Source: Sanderia malayensis (Eukaryota > Cnidaria > Scyphozoa > Semaeostomeae > Pelagiidae). From it: a stretch of DNA of 64,000 nucleotides. Shown piece by piece: positions 33,741-48,700 of this stretch. The notes under the pieces were generated by a model, which saw only the letters and a list, made by a program, of their open reading frames with translations, had not been told where the DNA came from and ran no database searches. The stretch covers positions 21,589 through 85,588 of the forward strand of contig RQOL01000252.1 in the NCBI GenBank assembly GCA_013076295.1, given 5' to 3'. Positions within the stretch are counted from its first letter, which is position 1. Every line of letters begins with the position of its first letter. A program made the translations under genes and the position numbers.

Positions 33741-36700
33741 TTACAAATGAGTGTAGGCAGTATCATAAAATGACAGATTGGACTGGCCATTCCGTGTGCC
33801 ATTCTGTGAATCTGTTGATGTGATGTCACTAGTAGCATCAGGTTGATCAAAGATATTTGGATCTGTAGAAGATGAATTGTTTTCTTCATTTCCAAACTGC
33901 ATTTCAACTTCAATTGTGTCAAACTGCCTTGATGATGAAACATTCGCCTCAGACATTGGGAAGGCATCATTTTCTTCCGGGCAATAGGCAGAGTTGAGAA
34001 TTCCAAAATTCCCATCAGGTAGATAAATATTTCTTCCAATTGGCATGCTTCTTACAGATGGAGGCTTTGATAAGTTGTTATTCAAGGGAACTATGAATTC
34101 CTTCTCTTCTTTTCTAAATGTTGAACAAAGAAACACCAAGTAAATTGTTTTGCTTGGACGATAAAGTTTGGGTTTACAAAACAGTGCACGATATGACTAT
34201 TAAAGCTGTTAAAAGGGCTGGTAAGAATTTTCCCTTAGAAAGCATTAAAAATGTGCTATTACTGACATGGGGAAAGAGTTAAGAAGTTTTGAGTACTGGG
34301 CTGAATAAAACGTTTTTATCAAGGAAAACGTGTATAGATTTTCATACCGAAGCTAATGAGGACAAATTCAGGATAATGACTAGCATCCATCTTACCTGCA
34401 ACCTCTCGTATTAGATAGCCACACAAATAAGACAATGCATAACAGCAACAAAACTGGAATCAGTACATATAAAACAATGGCCCAGGTATCTGTGAGAGAA
34501 ACATGAATATCAACGAGTCTCACTATATTCTACTATTTGTATCAAGTAAATAGATTAACAATAAACGCCCAGGTTGTCTTTTACAACTTCAAAGATGCGT
34601 GAGGGTGGGGGCTGTTATTAACTTTCAATTTGTTAGGGGTGTAATTAGATAAATGAGATATAATAAGGTCGATCATAATGTGGTATTGTGACAAGGTTGA
34701 AATAGATTGCATTCAAGAATTGCAGTGGATTACACTGGAGTTTGATATATGGAGCCTCCCGCCCATTAAATATTGAAACGAACTTTTTGTGTCCCTTACC
34801 CTGCATTATAATAGCACTTAGCCTTTGTTTAAACCCCCCCCCGCCACTCCAATGCAGTAAGTTGATTGTTTGATTTCATTTATGGTTCATTGTATAAGGA
34901 TTCTAACATATAATTACCTTGTTTTGCATTGCTGATATTATTGAATGTTCCCTGAATGCTGATGCATGACCCGTTGCATTCTCTTATCTCTTGCAGTGCT
35001 TCAGTGCATGGCTGAGCGTTACACGTGCGATGTCTCGTCTGATTTCCACTACCACAAGTTACATTGCAACTCGTCCACTGTGTCCAATCGCCGACTGGTT
35101 TTCCTAAAAAGATTCCGATGCAAAAAGGTCAATGACAAAATTGACTATATGCTACAATAATCCCAGGTATACTACCGGGCATATATGAGACAATCACTTG
35201 TTCTCTTTGATCTTTAGTCAGCTCTATTTAATTACAACTATTCGAACTCTATCAACTAAATCAAACTTTATCAACTTTCTCTTCGAATTCCCTTCGAAAA
35301 ATCGAATACCCTGTTTCTTCAAACGTTCCTGAGAAGCCAACCCTTGTAAAACAAATGTTGTACCCGCATTGTAAAACAAATATTGTACCCGCATTGTTAC
35401 TGTATGCCTCGAGGAGGCCACTATTTTTAAAGAACTGGTTTACAATAGATAGTTTGTAAACTGTGTTGGCTTAGGAAAATGTGCCATTGTGTCCGAGGTG
35501 TCTATTGGGTGCGTTTTAATGGAAGGTCAACGAAATTATACTAGAAGCACGAAGCCCATTGAATTATAGTACCTGCTGATACTTACTGTATATGAAGACA
35601 TCATATGTTTCTATTGCTTCTGCTAACTTGTTCTTCACGTGACAATGATATCTTCCATCGTTACCCTCTTCGATATTTACTCTGAATGATGTTCCATTTG
35701 CAATGACGTCATCTTGCACATTTTTCGTCCAGAATATACGAGGACGGGGAATGCCATGCCCGTCGCACGTGCAGTTTAGCACATTGGCATTGCCGCCAAT
35801 TTTCTGGCACTTTGGCTTGAGGGTTATCACGGCTGGAACTGAAAAGGATTTTGTTTTATCATGCCATCAAACTATAACTGATTAAAAATACTACTTGAGA
35901 TTAAACCTCAGCTTTGATCATATGCTCAGTTTGTGCCGAAGCCATGAAATAACAACACAGGTAATCAACGAAGCTATGAGAGCTGGGGGTATCTAAGGTA
36001 ACCTTGACCATTTGTGTCATTAAACATTATGTTAGGATTAGACCCTAGGGCCATGTGGCAGTGCAGAAAGTTGTATCTACAATCAATCGCAAATTTCTAA
36101 TCGAGAAAAGCACAATTTCTTCAGCATGGGTTTTTCTTTTTATTTTGATTCTTATGTGTCTGTTGTGAGATCGTTTTGGCAATGAGCGGAATTATCATTT
36201 CAGTGGAGCCGTTTAGAAGATGGTATGAAGATGTTAACTGGAGGATAGATTTTATAAAGAGAACCCTTCAATTCAGTCGACTTGTTCCTCATTCCCATTC
36301 TGACCGTTTATTAATGATGACAACAGAAGCTTATCAGGTCATTATTGCTCACTAACGTTCATCTAAATTCCCTGGAGAACTCGCTCTTGAGCATTCAAGA
36401 TGCACTGCGGAGAATGGTTGCTGCTCGGCCGACAATAATATGGTACAAATAACATAAGCCCAGACATGTTTCCTGCTCTGAGCAACAGGGAGGCCAGGCA
36501 GCCGTTGCCTTCTTCAGGGTCTACAATTCTGCCTCACCCGTATCAGCAGCAAGCGCAATTCGTAGTTCATCAATTTTGGATGGAAACTCTGGCAGGTTTC
36601 CTTGTTACGTTCTTTGAAGTTTGGATTGAGGCCTGGATCATCTTTAACGCTGTGGTCATTCAAAATTCACCCTGCAAATTACCATCAATGCGTTCATATT

Positions 36701-39700
36701 TTCGGGCTAAAAAGTTGTGGTGTATTTCTGTGCAATTCATGCCGGACTTGTGAACAATTACAACTCAGTGACAGGAGCACAGGTATGCTTTGGTGATCAT
36801 GCCAGAGAAATTTGCCGATGGCGATTTTGGCACATGGTTTCGCCACTTCAAGCGTTGTTCTGCCGCGAACGACTGGGATGAAGATACTCAGCTTTTTAAA
36901 CTACCAGCCTTTCTTCAAGGCCCAGCAGCTCGAATCATTATCTGCAGAAGACAGAGTCTAATTGGATGATCTGATTGCAGCACTGCAACACTGCTTTTCA
37001 CCTGCTGTAAATCGAGAATACTTTTACACAGAGTTTTAAGCCCAGCACCTTCGCCCTGCCGAGGATCCTTTTTTGTGGCGATTGCGTGAAACGCTACGCT
37101 ACGCAATGCAGACCCCGATTTACAGTACGAATTTTACAAATGGATAACACCCCAACGATTGTCTTTCTTTTGCCATCAAATCTTATGGATATGGCCGGAA
37201 CTTTGCAAAGCGCGTCTTCAATCCTTTCTGTGTTATCCATCACTGTGACATTAATAACAGCCAACATAGTATTGGTTCCTGCGGCGAAAACTTAAGGCAC
37301 CAGCTCTTTTCCATCTGTAGATGCAATTGTTAGTTGCACAGATGCATCCCGTTTTCCATTAGAGAATTTTGGCGTACATCGCAATGCCAATGTTTGATTG
37401 TTCTGTACTGGAAATTGGCACCAGTGACCTTCTTATTACCATGCTGGCAAGAGGCAAGAGAAAATTTTACCACGAACTTGATTTCTTGGTTGTTGCAATT
37501 GCTGGATGATCGTGTGACAATGTAGATCTGTCAACTTTCTGGATATTTTTTCTTTTTTTGAAGGTTATGTCCATTATTGTAGGGAGAAATGTTTCCTTTT
37601 TCTATGAGCTGGCTGACAGTTCGTCAAAATAATCAGACGGGTAGAAGCTTTTTCCATAAACCGTTTCCACTTGTGAAAACTGCATGATCCACGGTGATCC
37701 TCTAGGATACAGTCCACTTCAGTACAGACCGAGCGTGTTTAATTTTGACTGCACTTGATTTGACCGGAATGAGCCGAGCATCACCAAAGTGACTGTTGCT
37801 AGTACACTGACTTTTTGCATACTTTTACGAAACGAAATACCAAACTGAACTGTTGTAGACTGTTTTGCTCTCATGCATTGTCTTTCAATTGTTGCATGCA
37901 TGCGCAGATTTTCAGTATTTTCTTCAGTGATTAGGTTTGTACAAGCTCATCATACGGGTCTTTTTCACGTGCTCCCATTGCTACTGCTAGAAGGACTTTA
38001 CGTATGGCTTCTGCTTGGCTGTCTAGTGAAGGCTAAATAACGGGTTTAACGGCCACTTCTCTCTATTTTGGAGCGAGGGGGCCTGGAGTCGCATTGTTTT
38101 CATCTCTCCTCCTATACTTTTGATGTGGCAGGATCAGTGTCTGTTGCGGCACAGTGCTACATCACACCTTCAGCGGCCTGACTCTGGGCCCTCCGTTGGC
38201 CACAAACTGTTTGTATCTTATTGTGTATTTAACTCTTGGTTTGAACAGCTGTGTAGTCAGCCATAACGTATAGTACCGTCTTTCTTTTTCCAGGGTAAAT
38301 CCAGTAGCTTAGTTTCAGAAGGTTTTACCCCTACTTGTTCTTTAGCAGCGCGGTGATCCCCCGTGGCATCACAGATCATGTCAAATTCAGCAACATTGGA
38401 GTTCCTTTAATGAGGCTTGAAGGATTTTTGGGATCTATTTTGGTCCCAATTCAGAGAGGTTTTCCGCATTCGTGTTTTCTCAATTTCATTCTTTCGATCG
38501 AAGGATTTCTCGCAGGTTCAAAATATCTTGTGCTAAAATAGCCTACTCACTTTTTTGTATTGTTTGTTTGTAGAGACAATATTCACACAATATAAGAAAT
38601 CTAACAGAAGGCTCTGGTCCATGATTTTAAAAGGCATATATGGAATATAATTGTTGTTTTTGAGTATGTTTATACATTCTAGAGCTGCAAGAAGGCTGTG
38701 CTTTCTCGTGTCGAACCCTTACTGATGCCTAACAGTAACTTTAGTTCTTAATTATACGGAGTCTAATTGGTGGCATTAAGTGTTTGCTCAGCCTTTAACT
38801 CTCTAAGAACAACAGGTTTCGTTTGCAACTCCCCTATATAAAAGAGGGCTCATTTCTTTCAAATATGACCCTTGTTCCGAGAGCGAATTGAGACGTTTCT
38901 TGCCACGAGTTATTTTCTTGTACTCCCACACAAAACCTGTTATTTTATACTTTTTTCTTGCAGTATTTTAAAGACAGGTTTATTATCCAACAGTTGAGGG
39001 CTGGAAAATAATTAATTGATTTTTTTTTTGCCCGTACTTACCTTGAACGTAGAGGTCATATGTAACACTTTCCCCAGCACCTAGCGCATTTATAGGCATA
39101 CACGAATAAACACCAGACGATGATTCCTGTATTAAATGAAATGTTTATCATCAACATAGATTTGCCTCATTGTGAATGAATTGTAGAGATAAATATGAAG
39201 GAGCATCAATCATTGAACGATGTCTATGTAATGAGCCTCTCAGGGTAACGAATGAAACTTCTGTCTTTTATAACTTCTTGAATGCACAATTTACTATCAG
39301 TCTCTGGGGCGTATTTAGATTTTCAGTATTACGGGTGGGGGTCAATTAGGTTTGCCTGAATTTTCCCGTTTTGCATAAAATTCCAGAATAATATATACAT
39401 TGTAAACATTTCCCTTTTTCTGCTTAAATGTAATTTTTACATCTTTAAAGTTTAATTTAGCAAGTTAATAGTAGTTCTACGTGACTCTGCTCCAACATTT
39501 GTCCGAATTTCGCCCACTTTTTATCACCAGTTGGAAGTATTTGGGGTGTTACATCGGCCAATAAATACATAAATAAATACACCTCTGATCATTGTAACAT
39601 TACAAGGAATCATTGGTGCCCTACAAGGTTCATTATAATGGAGTTCTACGATATCACCAACCTGTACTGTTTGAATAGTTAATATCGATCCAGTAAACAC

Positions 39701-42700
39701 CAGTGGAACTCCGTCTTTTGTCCAATTGCATCTGTTAACCGGCGGATTGGCATCAGTTTTGCAGCTTAATTCGATCGTGTCCGATTTATTGGCAGTGACA
39801 TTAGACGCTGTAACTTGCAACAGTGGTTTATCTGTAACATGGAACATTGGATAGAATTGTGAAGTATCCAATTATAATTCGTGGGGATTTGTTTACCATA
39901 GTTTTGCTATAATTATTATGTTTAGTTGGTTACTTTTACTGAATATCCAGCGGGTTGATTAAGTCGTGTGTTTATTTATCGTACTGTTGCGTTCGTAACT
40001 CCCTTCCTACCTACCCATACAATTTCGCATACTTACATTGGACATTGAGTTTGAATATTTGACTCCTATTACCGGCAATGTTCGTTGCTTCGCATCTGTA
40101 TTCGCCGGTATCGCTCTTCATGACGTTATTTATCGTGAGAGTGCTTTGCACCACAGTACGCGTTTTTGTCGAGGTGATTACCGAAGCTCTTGTCGCAGCA
40201 AGTGTCTCATTTGCTTTATACCATTGCAGCACTGGTGCGGAATGACCTTCTGCTATACACTCAAATGTAGCATTTTGCGATTTCAATTTGTTAGTTTGTC
40301 CAGTTGAATTTGATATAAATACAGGTCCATCTGCAAAACATTTTCAATATTGAAATTATTCATATTAATTCCATTCCTGTATATTGAATCCCCTTAGGAT
40401 GTGGCTTAACTAGTTTTTTTACGTTGGATGCTTATGAAGGTTGGAAAGGTTTTTTTCTTGATTATCTGTCATGACCAGTCTAACAGAAGGCAAGGCGGCA
40501 ATTCCGACAGCCAGAGCAAAAGCTGAACCAAGTGTAACAACAAAAGAACTTACACCACACATTGATGAGTACACTTCTCATATTCATACCAATGATGTTT
40601 GATGCATTGCATTGGTAAGTTCCCTGGTCTGCTCTTTCTATTCCACCTTGGAATTCTAGTCTGCTTTTTACGTATGTTCTTGCGTTACTCGATCTGAGAA
40701 CAGTATTTGTGATCCTACCATTTTGAATAGGTTTTGCATCTTTTAGCCATTGAATAACAGGTGCTGGATTGGCTTCAATCAGACACTCTAAATGATATGC
40801 TTGTGTTGATTCAGTTTTATTCTCAACTAGGCCAAAGGAAGTTTCTATTCTTGGGAGAACTGGAAAAGAGAGCATTTATATGAATTTTGAAAAATTTTGA
40901 AGTAGTTGCATTAGTACCCGAAACCTTTTAAATGCTGTATTGCATTTGATTTATTTTGTAAATGCACAGTGGAATATTGATTAATGGAAATCTCTTTATG
41001 GTGGAAGTAGCTCGGATTATCAGACAGGCGATTGTTATCAACCTCCATAGACATCTATGTATACTTTCTACTAGGCCCACCCACACAATTGGTAGAATAA
41101 CTATAGCCCTAGAAGTACTAGGTGTCCGCAATACGCAGGTTGATACGACTGCATGATGTTTAGTCTACGTCACAAGATACTTTACGTCAAAAACCACTGC
41201 AACGCTACATTGCAGTTGCACGGCAGATCATCAATCGTTGAAAAGAGTTCAGGGAATCATGAAAATCGATCTATATTGATGGTGATTAGTTCTCAAAGCA
41301 AAGGACATACATTGAACGATTATCTGCGAGTTTTCTTGCATTGTGCCCATCTCATTGCTTGCTTTACACGTGTAGTTGCCAGTTTTATTGCTGCTAGTGC
41401 CAGAAACAAATAAGGTGGACGTTGTGGTTGAGTGAAATAGCATCTGCGATTGTGTTAGGATCTTTATTGTAGTTGTGTCTCTGTTTGACTGCAGCTTCTT
41501 GTTATTATAATACCACGAGATGCTTGCTGCTGGGTGGCTCTGCACCGTACAGTTCAGTGTTGTGTTTTGCGATATCGCTAATGCTATCCAAGGTTGTGAT
41601 GTGGAAATGAAAATAGGTTTATCTGAAAAAAAGAACCCTCACTCTGCTGAGCCTGTAACCTTTGTGAGCTTAAACATTGTCAGAGAAGAAATTTTGAACT
41701 TCAAATTATGTGTCTTGGGAATCACCCCCCTCCCTCCCGGAATACAAATAGTGATACAGTGGTGCTTTAGCTCTAGCAGTTGTATTTTCATTTCTTACTT
41801 GATCTTTGCTGTCAGACTTTTAAATCTGGCATTATATTTTTCTACTTGGTCCTCTTTATGGGAAAAGGACATTTAAAAATGCCAACTTTGTTTTTTCCAT
41901 TTTACCTTTGAAAACGTTTTGCTCCCACACTATGAATTTGATTTCGAGTTGCTGATACGCAATATTATACTCACAGTGATGGAAATCAACGAATGGCTTC
42001 TACTTACATTTAACGACGACGGTTATATTTTCTTCAGATGTTCCAAGACTGTTGTTTGCACCACATGTGTAAACGCCAGAGTCCGATGGTATTGCCTTCA
42101 GTATGTTCAGTATCACTCTTGTCGTTGAATACTGCAGGGAAGAGCGCAAAGTAAGCGAACTTGTTGAATTCCGTATTCTTGCATTGTAAAATGCATCCAA
42201 ACCCTTCCAATAGGCATCGGCACCAGGATTCGACTGAAAATCGCAAGACAAATTTACTGCCTGCGATGCATTGACTGTTACTGTCCTCGGAAGAACGTTA
42301 GCAGCAAATGGCTTGTCTGAAACAAAAGTAGAATAAATCTCATCGTTTTCTAATTTGATTTAGAGACTGTTTATTTGAATGATTGCGAAATATCATAGAC
42401 CAGAAGACATGTGTTTTTGAAGCAAATTTCCTTGAACTCACATGTAACAATAAACTGTTGCATTGAAACAGATTTGCCAATGTTATTTTCGGCTATGCAT
42501 GTGTAGTTTCCCGTGTCACTTTTTGTCACTGTTTTTATCGTCAGAACACTGGTAATTACGGCTTCTTGCTTTGTCACATTTTCAAATGCAATGATATTCA
42601 TTCTTGTGTTCGAACTAATGACCGTGTTACCAAATAGCCATGTTACAGTCGATAGCGGGTTCGATCTAACACTGCATACAAATGTATTGTTGACGCTTCC

Positions 42701-45700
42701 TTCGTGAGTGTGCCTGACTTGATGTAGCTGTCTTGTGATTTCCGGTGGGTCTAGAAGGAAGAATAGACATAACGCAAGTCGAAGTAGCGAATTTTGCACA
42801 GCAAGTTTGAATTTCAAGAGTCAAAAGTTAGATAAGAAAAGTTACTTTCCAAGCAGTTACAAATGATTGAACTACAGCCGGATTTCTATCATAGAAAAAG
42901 GACTAACGTAGCATGGGTCAGTTAGCGACACATTTCAAGGGTAACGTTTTCGGCGACACATTTCAGGGGTCAAAGTATCACATGTCACGCAGGAAAAGAC
43001 AAACTTAAAAGGTCAAGTAACTTAACTGCTTACATAGTATGTTGATATACGTAGATGTGCTTGAGTTTCCAATAATGTTTACTGCTACGCATTCAAAGTA
43101 GCCATGGTCCGATTTCTTGGCCGTGGCAATAGTTAGATTTGATGTGATTCGAGAGGTGAAAAAGCCAGGAGCACGATTTTTTGTGATTATATAATCTGAT
43201 GCATTTATTGTCATTCCATTCTTTTGCCAATACATATACGCAATAGGCTGTGAGTTTACTACGCATGACAGTGTTGCTTGTGTGTTCAGGGTAAGGTTTA
43301 TTGCTTTGATTGCTACACTGACGACGGGCACATCTATAAAAAGGAGTACAAATACAATAATGTTGTTAAATAGGGGCAGACATATACATGTACAAGCTCA
43401 AGATAGACATGAACAACTGTGCGCTGAACACCCAGGGGAGTATAAAAGACCAGAAAATCGTTTACGTGATTAAGTTTTGAGTCATATCGAGGTTCAAACC
43501 TAAATTATACTCGGAGCATATCGGTACTTTTTCAAACATTAAGTTTGAAAACGTACTGAAAAAGTATCGAGTTAGGCAGTTATGGACACTTGAAGAAGTT
43601 CATCTGTAATAGAAGCTGCGAATCCATTATTGACAATACTCACAATTTATGATGATATTTGTTGATGATACGGTGATGCCAGTTGAACTTGTTGCATTGC
43701 ATACAATGCTGCCTGATTTCTCTCTCGTTATTCCAACCATTACCAATCGGCTTGTGAGAACAACCGCTTCGGAACCATTTGCCGCAACTGTATTTATGAT
43801 CTCAAAGCCATCGAAACCATAGCCTATGTTATTACCGTTCAGTGTCCATGATATCTTTGCCATTGGGTTGCCCTGTGCAGTGCAATGCCAGCTTGCATTG
43901 TTGTTGCTGTTCTCTGTCAATGTGTAATTGTCGCTGAAATTTGCCTTCACAATCGGCGGGTCTAGAAAGCGTTATATCTCCATTTCACAATAAGGAAGAG
44001 AAAATATTTTACTGAGCTTGATCGCACTAAACCGGGGCGTTTATTAGAGGCCAGGTTTGAAATTAAAGCGGCGTTTATTTGAAGGCTTGTGATAAAGTTG
44101 AGTTAGGATGAGCTAACTACCAAAGGAAAGGAGAAACCTGGTATGAGACAATAAGTAATTTATTGAAACTAAATTTGTAATTTTTGTTTCTCACATTCAA
44201 CGTTCAGCGTGATGCTTTGACTGTTGTTGCCTGCGGAATTTCCGGCATTACATATATACAACCCATGATTTGGTATTTTGATTGTCTCGAATACCAAGAT
44301 GCTTTGCACGATACTGAAACTTGAGTTCCGTTTTAGAACCATAGTGTTCACTTTTGCATTCTTTGGGATTGCTGCGCTGCCGTGGCTCCATGTAATTACT
44401 GGAATTGGCTCACCATAGAATGTACACGATATGTTTACAGTTGCGTTGACAGCTGCTGTAATTACGTCACCACTGAAAGCCTTTAGTAGAGGTGGTACTG
44501 CAATGGTAATTCACAGGGGAACAATAAGATGCGAATTCACAAATATGGAGAAACAACTCTGTTGATATCTGGGATTGAATATACATGACCTAATGTTTAC
44601 CGGAGAATTTCAGTTTGTATACAGTGGAATTTTTCACAGCTAACACATATGTACTTGAATATAGAAAAACATGTTTCGTTTCTGCACACTTTATTCTTGG
44701 GTTAATTTTACATTTATAAATCTCATTCTCTTTATTCTCTGCCTGAGCCTACGTGGGTTAAAATGATTCTTCAGGTGTTATTACGTGACCACTAGCTTGC
44801 ATTGATCCTTAAAGTATCGACTCTAGAGATTTCATTACAGTTGCATTATGGGTACAGTTAAGTGTCGTGTGCAGAGTAAAATTACTTGCGATTTTCGCTT
44901 ACCGTGAACAGTCAAAAATAACGAATCTGTTTCACCATTGCCAAGCAGGTTACGTGGAATGCACGTATAATTTCCCTCGTTATGAATTTGCAAATCTGCG
45001 AGGGTTACACTGGCACTGGTAGTGTTTGAAAGCAGCATGCCATTCTTGTATATCTGATAGAATGGTACAGGTAGGGCGCTCGTATGGCATGACAGTGTTA
45101 CATTTCCACCAAGTTGTCCCGTGTTTTTCTGCGTATTTGAGCGAAGTGAAGTGTTTCGAGATGTGTCTGTGAGATGTTATAAAATAGAATGTAAGACAGC
45201 AAGTAATCTCTTATTTTTATATGCAGTAAAGATAATTTAACTTTGTATCTAAGGCTGGGCAGATAAGTAAAGTTTTCCCGCGCATTACCCTCCCTCCGCA
45301 TATCTTACGCATGCGCAATTTGATATTCAGATTTTGAAATTCAAGCACGCACTTTTGTCGGCTCCATCCCAGGGCAAATTCAAGTTAAATCTGAACACAC
45401 CTCTGCAGGAAATACTTACGCACTAGCCACCGGCTATTCAATATAATAATAAAGCACTGAATGTTTAATGTTTTATTTTTGTATTTTTTCAGAAGGCCGA
45501 AACAATTTCTTATTGGCGCATTGGAAAGTTGGAGAATTTCATACTTACAATAGACTCGAAGATTGGTTTGCGAAGAGAGAGTGCCGAAAGGTATGTCTGC
45601 AGAACATTTTACCATACCGTTATCTTCGACTTTTGCATTTGTTATTGTCAGGATACTCTGAATTGAAGTTGTATTCCCTATGATACCGAGAACGTTGTTT

Positions 45701-48700
45701 ACTACGAGGAATCTACCAATACCGCTTGTGATCTGTTGTCCTTTCATGAACCACTTAATGTCTGGCTGTGGTCTTGCTTGAAACGTGCATTGCAACGTCG
45801 AATTGCTACCTTCTGTCGTAACTGTTTCATTTGCAAGAGAGGTTGTAAATTGCGGTCGGACTGAAGTAGAAGACAATGCTTGCATGAAGTATGATATATT
45901 TGCCATAACGCGTGGAAGTAAGATAATCCCCTTTATTTATTTAGCCCCACCACCGTTGCTTACCCTATTCTTAAGCCGGGGTAAAATTTATTACCCCCTT
46001 TGAGCACTAAAAGTCGTTTACAGTACCTACCCGTTACGTTCAAGGCTATCTTGTTGGCGAATGAATGTCCATCTTCAAAATTAACTTCAAATCGGATGTA
46101 GCCTTCGTCTTGCAATGACACATTTCGTATAACTAGGCCAGCATTGTCGAAATATTCCACGCGTCCTGCATAGGCCGCATTACTGTAGGTCAGCGGTTTG
46201 TTGGCCGATTTGAACATGATGCTCAGGCCGATGGGATCGTTCGATTCTGTCGATTTGTACCATTTTTTGAATGATGGTTGCTCATGGTAACTGTATGTCC
46301 AGTTTAAACTAGCAGAACTGCCAACTTCGGCGTAGGTCGGATTTGAAGGGGTTGCTATAAACTCTGCAACAGTTCCTGCAAGAAAGAAACATCAAATGAT
46401 GTTTCATTTGAGTTACAGTGAAGTCCCGCCATGTAAAGGTCTTGGACCATGATGCACTGACCACATTGGCAGTTTTTAAACCGAAGTTGTGTTATTCTAC
46501 TGTTCTAAGCCATTCTTTAAATTTCTTATATCACGATTCCTTTTTAATAATCTGTGCGTGTCCAGATTTACGTATCTTTGAAATATGTAAAACGGTGTAT
46601 TGGAAGTGTTCGCAACACGATCAGAATGATCTGTTTTATTTCCACAAGTTCCATAAATTCTATTTTTAAGGTCATGTGCTATTGGGTAATTGCAAAGAAC
46701 CCTCTACAGTTAAGACCTATACTTATTTTTGAGGTAGCTATCGAAGCTAAGGTACTGGAAAAGGTCGCAGCGTGATCCGAATCCTCAAATTAGTAAAAAG
46801 CTGACTTATCCTTGGTAATTTTTTGTTTAACTTTAAAAACTCGATTTTCGAAGCAATATGTTATTAGGTAGTATCATTACTATCACTGTACAGTCCTGGT
46901 AATTCGACGATGGCTATTATAAAGATCTAGGGTTTCTGGGTCGTTCTCCTCCAGATAGGCCTGTGCTTGATCACAGCTATCAGCTGTCAAGTCTGATTCT
47001 ACGCCGTTTAATGTTTGTCTTTACAACATCCTTGAATATGAAACCTGGTTTAACTTGGTTGTCGGTTTCTGTACAGAACTGTGAGTAAGGTACGCCCTTA
47101 TTTGATAAGGAACCGAGATGAAGAGAGTCGAAAAACATAAAGGGCCTGGCACATACTCCAAAAGGCAACACCTTCAGGAACTTTTCAATTTTGAATATTT
47201 CTATCACTGCAAATAACTGAGAGTTTGGAAGCTGGTTCCTTTAATGTGCAGTGTCCTCATCTTATATAACATTATGTTACATACATTGTCCGGGTTTTCT
47301 CACACGTAAATGACTTTGCATAATTGTCATAACACCCTGAGTATGAAAAGAGAATTTTAGGGGACTAAATGTGCAGGATAAAAGGTGTTGAAAGAAGGAA
47401 CTGTTAAGGTATTGCTGGAACTACGATTGGGTCAAAAGAGGACCAAAAATAAGTAATGAAGTACTTATTAAGTAAATAAGTAAAAGAGGACCAGAGTACT
47501 TCTTCGTTTGTGATCATTCCACCCCAGGATATTCTTATAATCTTCCGTAGGTGGCGCTTCATGTACGCGTGAAATGTGTCGCGACTTTACCAATAGCGCA
47601 GACAGGAAATTTTATAGGAGGGGTGAGAAATCCAGATTTTCCGACTAAAATTTAACAAGCATTTTTGTTTCTTCGAGACTATGAATATAAAATAAGGAAA
47701 TTAGCTATAACTAAAACGTAAACAGAAGATATTTCCAACAAGATCAGCAATTTTCCGACAAAACGGCAGTTTAACTCTACAGGGGTCTATTCGTCAATTT
47801 GAGATATTTTCCAATACTTTAACTTCTACAGTAGAGTTTGAGGTTGGAAGCAAAGAAAACACACTTGTTACAAATATCCACAGAAACAACTGATTTAGCT
47901 ACAATATTACTACAAGTGATTTTTATTTTACCCAAGGCGTGTGCCCAAGCTCGCCAAACCCACGACTCCGACAAGACAGCCAAACGAGTGGACTGGATCC
48001 AAACGAGTGACTCACTTCACAACAACTTCTATATCTAAAAAGTAACTATCCGAGCTTTTGCACATCTTTTTACAATAATTTATGCTGTCAAAATAGCTCA
48101 TTGCTTTGGAAAAGTATCAGCAAAGCAAAATGATTAGTAAAAATGATGTCAGAGGTATTTCCATAAATTGCAAGGAATTTATTTTCAAGACCTTTATTTT
48201 TGAGCAACATAAATTATTACGAATGTTTTGGGTGAATTATGAGCTACAAGTCCTTGAAATATTTATGCTAGGGCTCTGGGATCGGTCTCACGATGATCAG
48301 GAGGCTACAGTATAGTTATGTATACTTGAAAGTGAAGGAAACTATGAATATATTTCTGCCCCAAGGCTACGTCATTGAGACCCGTTAGTTAACATAATTA
48401 GCACAAATCACGTTTATTTAGTTGTTATTTGTCTGTTCTTATTAATTCATTTTTGCGCTGTTTTAGTTCATATGAACACGCATGAATAACATAAAGCCAA
48501 TTTGAATTTGGTTGTGTTGTTCCCCAAAATTTTTATTTCTGTGCCATTTTGGCAGGTCTTTGAATGTTCCATGCATAATGCATAATCTGAATTGTTAACT
48601 TCTTATCTTATCTCCAACTCAGCTAGTAATAAAAAATTAATTGCTACCCGTTTGTCTTTACGCGCGAAAATTGTTTATTGAATAAAATATTCACGACATT

